From: Ascidia mentula
Lineage: Eukaryota; Chordata; Ascidiacea; Phlebobranchia; Ascidiidae
Assembly: GCA_947561715.1 (NCBI GenBank)
Contig: OX387201.1
Span: forward strand, 1,382,001-1,446,000
Direction: 5' to 3'
DNA: 64,000 nt
Shown here: one piece after another, positions 61,601 through 64,000 of the stretch
Layout: each line of letters begins with the position of its first letter
Position numbering within the stretch: position 1 is the stretch's first letter
The notes under the pieces: model-generated
Told to the model about the DNA's origin: nothing
The model's input: only the letters and a program-made list of their open reading frames with translations
The model's database searches: none
Position numbers and translations under genes: made by a program

Positions 61601-61911
61601 AAAAGGATAAACTTAAATTAAAGTTCTATGTACTGTAATAAAAAGCCATATGTTGATATACATTTTAAAAAGGAAACTTTTCACATAATACCATGTTATT
61701 AATTATGAAACAATGTGAAAAAAAATTACAAAAGTGAATCACTTTAAATTATTGCCAGTGACAAGTAAGGATATAGAGCCAGGGCAAAAGTACCTGTGTT
61801 TGGCCGATGGCTTTGCATCGTTGTTGTTCGACTCACAAGCTCCGGGGGCGGTCCAATATTCAACCCATTAATTTCACTGTGACCGAGTTGGTCAACAGTA
61901 GACTCAGCCAT
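16399..61911 (-). CDS. DNAH6: Axonemal dynein heavy chain, DNAH6-like, complete
   Basis: I traced 81 exons from ATG at 61911 to TAG at 16399-16401, 12,666 coding bases or about 4,221 residues; human DNAH6 is about 4,160. Phase is kept at every junction. The order is N-terminal tail, linker, AAA1-AAA4 each with an intact P-loop ([32 protein letters not shown]), antiparallel coiled-coil stalk with microtubule-binding domain, AAA5, AAA6 and C-terminal domain ending in [15 protein letters not shown]. It is a microtubule motor of single-headed inner dynein arms in motile cilia and flagella. Assignment to DNAH6 over DNAH1/3/7/12 rests on remembered resemblance in the tail ([30 protein letters not shown]) and the C-terminus (MFRDQ-like [30 protein letters not shown]). 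Most introns are 150-800 bases; one of 7.8 kb is filled by a satellite. Confidence 0.93.
17424..25229. repeat. 187-bp tandem satellite array, about 42 copies, inside a dynein intron
   Basis: Head-to-tail copies with a period of 187 bases and only scattered substitutions or 1-7 base indels between units. Each unit includes CCGATTTCCGG, TATAGCCTTTCC, two ATCGGATTTT words, GGTGGCTACTGG and three ACCGGT palindromes. Many units form a perfect 8-base-pair hairpin, AAACCGGT CAGA ACCGGTTT. A 73-codon open frame recurs once per unit on the minus strand, but 187 is not a multiple of three, so it shifts frame in each copy and is not coding. The array runs from 18 bases beyond the acceptor-side exon (17243-17406) to 22 bases short of the donor-side exon (25252-25405). 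Confidence 0.97.
29161..29418. mobile_element. MITE-like element with about 80-bp terminal inverted repeats
   Basis: The left arm (GATACTTTTACACCGGGTCACAAAG through ACATAGAAATCTGTG) is mirrored by the right arm ending in GACCCGGTGTAGTAGTATC. The centre of about 100 bases is unrelated, and no transposase frame is present. A solo arm of the same family is at 1850-1935. It lies in the intron between dynein exons at 29009-29114 and 29560-29680. Family name unknown to me. Confidence 0.75.
34712..34810 (+). mobile_element. Small retroposed element with 14-bp target duplication, copy B
   Basis: About 99 bases flanked by a perfect direct repeat ATTACGCAAGACAT (34697-34711 and 34811-34825, give or take one base). 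The core contains CTGAAGA, then GTC and GAC words that can pair, GAAAC, and the 3' end GTGCCAGAAGAAC. It shares a 75-base core, about 80% identical, with copy A at 12831-12945. It sits in a dynein intron, antisense to the gene. The long target duplication points to target-primed or similar retroposition rather than a cut-and-paste element. Confidence 0.75.
34930..36883 (-). CDS. DNAH6: DNAH6-like gene, exons 55-59: stalk and microtubule-binding domain
   Basis: Exons: 36734-36883, 36305-36517, 35656-35832, 35216-35407 and 34930-35043. The first two encode the outgoing coiled-coil helix, rich in E, K and A in heptads ([19 protein letters not shown]). Next come [20 protein letters not shown] and [24 protein letters not shown] at the tip, the microtubule-binding domain. 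The returning helix follows ([38 protein letters not shown]). Order and spacing are normal for an axonemal dynein of the single-headed type. Confidence 0.92.
37077..42892 (-). CDS. DNAH6: DNAH6-like gene, exons 40-54: AAA3 and AAA4
   Basis: Exons: 42775-42892, 42386-42529, 41939-42140, 41279-41446, 40998-41146, 40511-40651, 40080-40289, 39558-39686, 39275-39375, 39085-39195, 38553-38784, 38172-38347, 37773-37880, 37412-37555 and 37077-37203. AAA3 has its P-loop split by an intron: exon 42 ends SVLYTG and exon 43 opens [14 protein letters not shown]. Walker [16 protein letters not shown] and [17 protein letters not shown] follow. AAA4 has [20 protein letters not shown] near residue 2504 and later [20 protein letters not shown] and [13 protein letters not shown]. 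The exon 53-54 region leads into the first stalk helix ([19 protein letters not shown]). Confidence 0.92.
41780..41854 (+). other. tRNA-like sequence (Thr-type, GGU anticodon), probably SINE head or tRNA pseudogene
   Basis: Seventy-five bases fold as a cloverleaf: acceptor AGCTCCT with GGGAGCT, anticodon stem TGGGC and GCCCA around loop TTGGTAA, and a T loop TTCAAAC. A run of T follows at about 41857. Faults: an extra base before the D stem, an A:C mismatch in the D stem, one mismatch in the T stem, and a GGU anticodon that eukaryotic tRNA-Thr sets normally lack. The downstream body (GTCGGGTAA then TGATCCTGC) is also found after another tRNA-like piece at 55757-55860, which favours a tRNA-derived SINE. 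Confidence 0.5.
43164..47549 (-). CDS. DNAH6: DNAH6-like gene, exons 30-39: AAA1 and AAA2
   Basis: Exons: 47346-47549, 46956-47101, 46482-46713, 46200-46337, 45822-45977, 45211-45354, 44675-44832, 44221-44335, 43872-44033 and 43164-43348. AAA1, the main ATPase, has [16 protein letters not shown]-loop [14 protein letters not shown] near residue 1526, Walker [10 protein letters not shown] near 1577, and sensor-type [22 protein letters not shown]2 has P-loop [12 protein letters not shown] near residue 1807, followed by [13 protein letters not shown] and [17 protein letters not shown]. All catalytic signatures read intact. Confidence 0.93.
44510..44641. mobile_element. MITE-like element with about 43-bp terminal inverted repeats at a TA site
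   Basis: Begins ACTTTCAGTAATTG and ends CAATTACTGAAAGT; the arms continue through GACAGACTGAC and GTCAGTCTGTC. TA flanks both ends, as in the target duplications of Tc1/mariner-related and some other MITEs. No coding capacity. A single arm is at 1958-2010 and a degenerate one at about 48423-48460. It lies in the dynein intron between exons 44221-44335 and 44675-44832, ending 34 bases from the latter. Confidence 0.75.
47884..54003 (-). CDS. DNAH6: DNAH6-like gene, exons 16-29: linker (DHC N2)
   Basis: Exons: 53749-54003, 53304-53453, 52842-52970, 52587-52742, 52257-52358, 52090-52189, 51612-51754, 51212-51304, 51024-51143, 50527-50690, 50055-50229, 49389-49575, 48650-48786 and 47884-48114. 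Diagnostic linker sequences are [70 protein letters not shown] and [20 protein letters not shown]. This is the lever that swings across the AAA ring during the power stroke. The intron after exon 26 starts with GC rather than GT. Acidic filler in exon 22 (DADGEDES) and a short Gly/Ser-rich insert in exon 27 ([10 protein letters not shown]) look lineage-specific. Confidence 0.9.
48201..48300 (+). repeat. 19-bp minisatellite with CACGTG in each unit
   Basis: Five head-to-tail copies of a 19-base unit, CACGTGRTAGGGTAATGRY, followed by a decayed sixth. Four or five perfect CACGTG palindromes result. It lies in the dynein intron between exons 47884-48114 and 48650-48786. No gene function is evident. 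Confidence 0.85.
50049..50056 (-). other. Non-canonical GC donor in the dynein gene
   Basis: The exon 50055-50229 ends CCACAG and the intron begins GCAAGT on the minus strand. The junction joins AQTRNPQ to [10 protein letters not shown] in frame, as expected of the dynein linker, and no GT donor nearby keeps the frame. GC-AG introns with a strong AG/GCAAGT context are a known minor class spliced by the U2 machinery. Confidence 0.7.
54314..61911 (-). CDS. DNAH6: DNAH6-like gene, exons 1-15: N-terminal tail
   Basis: Exons (minus strand): 61794-61911, 61301-61482, 60667-60864, 59961-60130, 59245-59442, 58774-58918, 58280-58476, 57847-57970, 57537-57637, 57098-57227, 56377-56434, 55958-56093, 55314-55488, 54715-54842 and 54314-54458. 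The start [18 protein letters not shown] follows a short leader; the next in-frame ATGs are in exons 2 and 3. Exons 1-3 are low-complexity and poorly conserved; recognisable DNAH6-type sequence starts in exon 4 ([19 protein letters not shown]). The 58-base exon at 56377-56434 ([10 protein letters not shown]) has an unusual donor, but only its inclusion restores the frame into [21 protein letters not shown]. The tail binds intermediate or light chains and docks the arm on the doublet. Confidence 0.85.
55139..55234. repeat. Short foldback repeat, family shared with 1708-1790
   Basis: Left arm TTTGAGAGAAATGCAGACAG followed by GTGTACAC; right arm TGTACACCTGTCTGCAGCTC followed by TCATTGA. The arms are about 28 bases and enclose roughly 40 bases. 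The related copy at 1708-1790 is in reverse orientation and shares flanking words on both sides (a TGTGCAAAAGA-type sequence), so the element may extend further than the palindrome. It lies in a dynein intron. Confidence 0.6.
55757..55860 (+). other. tRNA-derived SINE-like fragment
   Basis: Contains GGTCGCGGGTTCGAACCCC, an excellent pol III B box with a T-stem, followed by ACCGGGA and a body ending ATCGGGTAA and TTTTGATCCTGC. The body resembles the sequence after the tRNA-like piece at 41780-41854. The 5' half is too decayed to assign an isotype. Confidence 0.45.
60440..60600. repeat. Inverted-repeat element, arms of about 55 bp
   Basis: The left arm (AATAAAAAGACTGCCCCATA, then CTGTTATTAACATC) and right arm (GATGTTAATAACAG-like, then GGGCAGTCTTTTTATTCTCA) are inverted copies separated by about 40 bases. 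Both arms give the same short peptide in antisense frames, which shows they are duplicates of each other. The AT-rich flank looks symmetric further out. It lies in a dynein intron between exons 3 and 4. No coding capacity. Confidence 0.65.
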
Positions 61912-62110
61912 TCTTGTTCGTTATTCGTTTTCCAACTTCGCTTTATATTTTCAGTCAAACCAAAAAAACTACATCTTACTTAGGTCAATAGCAGTCCTTT
62001 TGTAAACTTAAAATAACGCTAAAAAGTAATTAAACAGCTCAAATATACACGTAGGAACGAAAGCGCATTAACGTGAAGCAAAACCAGGTCAAGAGATGGA
62101 GACCCCAATG

Positions 62111-62124
62111 CGTTTCTATGACAA
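62111..62124. promoter_or_regulatory. RFX X-box-like site upstream of the dynein ATG
   Basis: GTTTCTATGACAAC matches 11 of 14 positions of the idealised X-box GTTGCCATGGCAAC, with the right dyad and spacing. It lies 200 bases upstream of the dynein start codon. RFX factors bind X-boxes in the proximal promoters of ciliary genes in animals, so the location is meaningful; three mismatches keep confidence moderate. Confidence 0.5.
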
Positions 62125-63190
62125 CATTTTAGCGACACCGAGTGTCTGTTTCTAATACGCCACAAAATTGGTAATTTTTTAACTGGGGAACAAAATATTT
62201 TGAAATATTGATTTTTTAGAAAAAAAAGAAAAGGTTTTTGAAAAACCGTATTAATGATAAAAAGAAGGAGCATTAACTGCATTTTTGGATGTTTTAAAAG
62301 GATTTCTGAAGCTGACGGTGTTATTTGTCACTAAAATATCATTTAGTAATTCCCAACTGGATTACAGGCAATACCTGGCTGGGTTGCAACGCATGTTTAT
62401 CCGTTGATTTAGCAATCACGTGCGAATGATTCAGAACAGCTCTGGGTCCCTGTGAGAGACAGACTTGATGATGGCTTGCAGTTTATAAATAGACAGTGGT
62501 TTGAGACAGATAAATGCATGCAACAGCCATTGCGCACGTCTGCACTCTCTTTGTTTGGCAGATGGAGTTTTACAGCAAGAGTGCAGATATGTATGTCGTA
62601 TGTTCGTTCCCAGAGCAAGATATCAAAGAAGAAAAAAAGTTATAGAATTAAATATACATTCTAAAAAGCAAAGGTTTTGTGAAATGTCAACTTAAATAGT
62701 AAACACAATACAAGGAGAATATACTAACTGTATTTGCTTGACGTCAAACAACCTCATATCCGTCAGGGTTTTACTTAATATTACAGCTCATAGTAAGAGC
62801 AATTAGTTGAAAACAACGCTCAATTTTGCAGTGAGATGGCTCCAGGATAATTTCGCGTTTTGCAAACAATAGATTAAATGAAGGACACCCAATGTTGTTT
62901 GGTCGTTCTGTAAACAAAATGTTATAAATGTGGTGTACATAAACAGATATTAAGGAACAAACAACTTCAGATACGGTTGTTTTGTAACATATATAAACAG
63001 AACAGGTATCGGATTGTTTTTGTGGCGCTTGAAGTGGGGGCAGACACAAGGTGATATTTATTGAAGCCCGTATTTTTGCTTCTCATAGGTTTATTTACTT
63101 CAAATACATAAAATAAGTTGTCTGGGATTATTGTTTTGATTGCAAATAACAACTCTTTGAAACACAAAGGTCAAGGATACGCAGTGTTTT

Positions 63191-63198
63191 TATAAATA
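63191..63198 (+). promoter_or_regulatory. TATA-like word upstream of the ankyrin-like gene
   Basis: TATAAATA lies 50 bases before the ATG at 63241. With usual spacing the transcript would start near 63220 and have a very short leader. The region is AT-rich, so a chance match is quite possible. No AG acceptor lies between 63201 and the ATG, so spliced-leader addition there looks unlikely. Confidence 0.3.
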
Positions 63199-63240
63199 TA
63201 TAATTTTGTTTTTTTACCGCTGTTTGAACAACTTGTAAAT

Positions 63241-63948
63241 ATGAGTCTTTTCACCGACGTGAGTTTATTTCCAATATCTGCTGAGGAGGAAGAAAGGCAG
63301 CTGATGCTCGCCATCATGGAAAGCCTCCAACCGACCGGACATGAAGAAATACCGGAAACTGAACACAGCCAAGACGATAAAGAAAAACCGCCAGACGTCG
63401 CTAAGGAGTCCACTGCAAGCACTTCGAAACCGCGGAATTTTAAAAGATCAAAAACAATGGTTGTAAGTTGCTGATGTGATAAGACCAAGTTGATTTCACT
63501 TTCTTCCGTCATCTTTTCCATCTTCGGCTTAGCGCAACTTCAAAGAACAATTATTACAAACAATTTCTCTGTCCACAGTTGTTCGACGACAACGAAGGGG
63601 AATCCCCTCAAGCTCAACTGCGACGATCTATGTCGATCGGAAACGGGAGTCCGTGAGTCCAGGATTCTCGTATCATTATTTTGAATGGCGATTTACAAAC
63701 TTTCTTTTAGCGACTAAGCTGGACAAACCTTGCTTCAAACATTTTACTCGTTTTACGCGAATTATACACGTTGACTTTTCCAGGCCACGACCTACGTTTC
63801 TGACCGACTGCTGCGAAGTGAAAAGCGCCCTGGCGGCAAGAAACAAAGAATATATTCGCTGCTTGGTGGCGTCTTGGGGCAGAGTAACGTCACCAATCCA
63901 CTCAGCTGTGGTCGTCGGCCACAACCGATGCCTTGGTGAACTTCTAGA
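63241..63948 (+). CDS. UIM- and ankyrin-like protein, 3' partial
   Basis: Three exons, 63241-63462, 63579-63652 and 63784-63948, join in frame across GT-AG introns and give about 153 residues; the gene runs off the window after the donor at 63949. The N-terminus has an acidic helix EEEERQLMLAIMESLQ that fits a ubiquitin-interacting motif (acidic run, then L..A...S). A polar, probably disordered stretch rich in E, S, T and K follows to about residue 100. The third exon reads KSALAARNKEYIRCL, then SPIHSAVVVGHNRCLGELLE, which fits the end of one and start of another ankyrin repeat. The start was chosen because it is the first ATG after a TATA-like word and opens the frame. I cannot name the gene; more ankyrin repeats are expected downstream. 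Confidence 0.7.
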
Positions 63949-64000
63949 GTAAGTGCAATTGTGGTACTCACAAATGACAAGACCAGTTTAAGCATAAATA

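Larger units (their letters stand above)
61912..63240. promoter_or_regulatory. Divergent promoter region between the dynein and the ankyrin-like gene
   Basis: About 1.3 kb separates the two start codons, which point away from each other. No additional exon was recognised. An X-box-like site is at 62111-62124 near the dynein, and a TATA-like word is at 63191-63198 near the other gene. Whether the two genes share regulation cannot be read from sequence. Confidence 0.55.

Overview
The window is animal nuclear DNA: AT-rich, densely intron-containing, with two long multi-exon genes whose short exons join in one frame across GT-AG introns. Gene content (an ADAMTS9/ADAMTS20/GON-1-type protease and an axonemal dynein heavy chain), mostly short introns and many scattered TGACGTCA-like words suggest an invertebrate deuterostome, perhaps an ascidian of Ciona type. 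That species-level guess is inference; no marker gene settles it.

Layout. Positions 1-2080 hold no exon I can recognise, but do hold three repeat fragments. Positions 2081-14283 (+) are the 3' three quarters of an ADAMTS9/20-like gene: end of the disintegrin-like domain, 15 thrombospondin type 1 repeats, cysteine-rich and spacer domains, a Thr-rich linker, and a C-terminal GON domain ending in a stop. The prodomain and metalloprotease lie upstream of the window. Positions 14284-16398 separate this gene from a convergent neighbour. Positions 16399-61911 (-) hold a complete axonemal dynein heavy chain, best matched to DNAH6, which I reconstructed as 81 exons encoding about 4221 residues with reading phase kept at every junction. 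Positions 61912-63240 are a divergent promoter region with an RFX X-box-like site about 200 bp upstream of the dynein ATG. From 63241 (+) starts a third gene with a UIM-like helix and an ankyrin-like segment, cut by the window end.

The most striking non-genic feature is a 187-bp tandem satellite of about 42 copies (17424-25229) that fills almost the whole of one dynein intron. Each unit carries two AACCGGTT words (the Grainyhead consensus) and, in most units, a perfect hairpin. Other repeats include a ~100-bp element present twice with clear target-site duplications and a hammerhead-like core, several MITE-like inverted-repeat elements, and tRNA-derived fragments.

The genes are not a functional cluster. 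The ADAMTS protein would act in extracellular matrix, the dynein is an inner-arm motor of motile cilia, and the third gene is unassigned.
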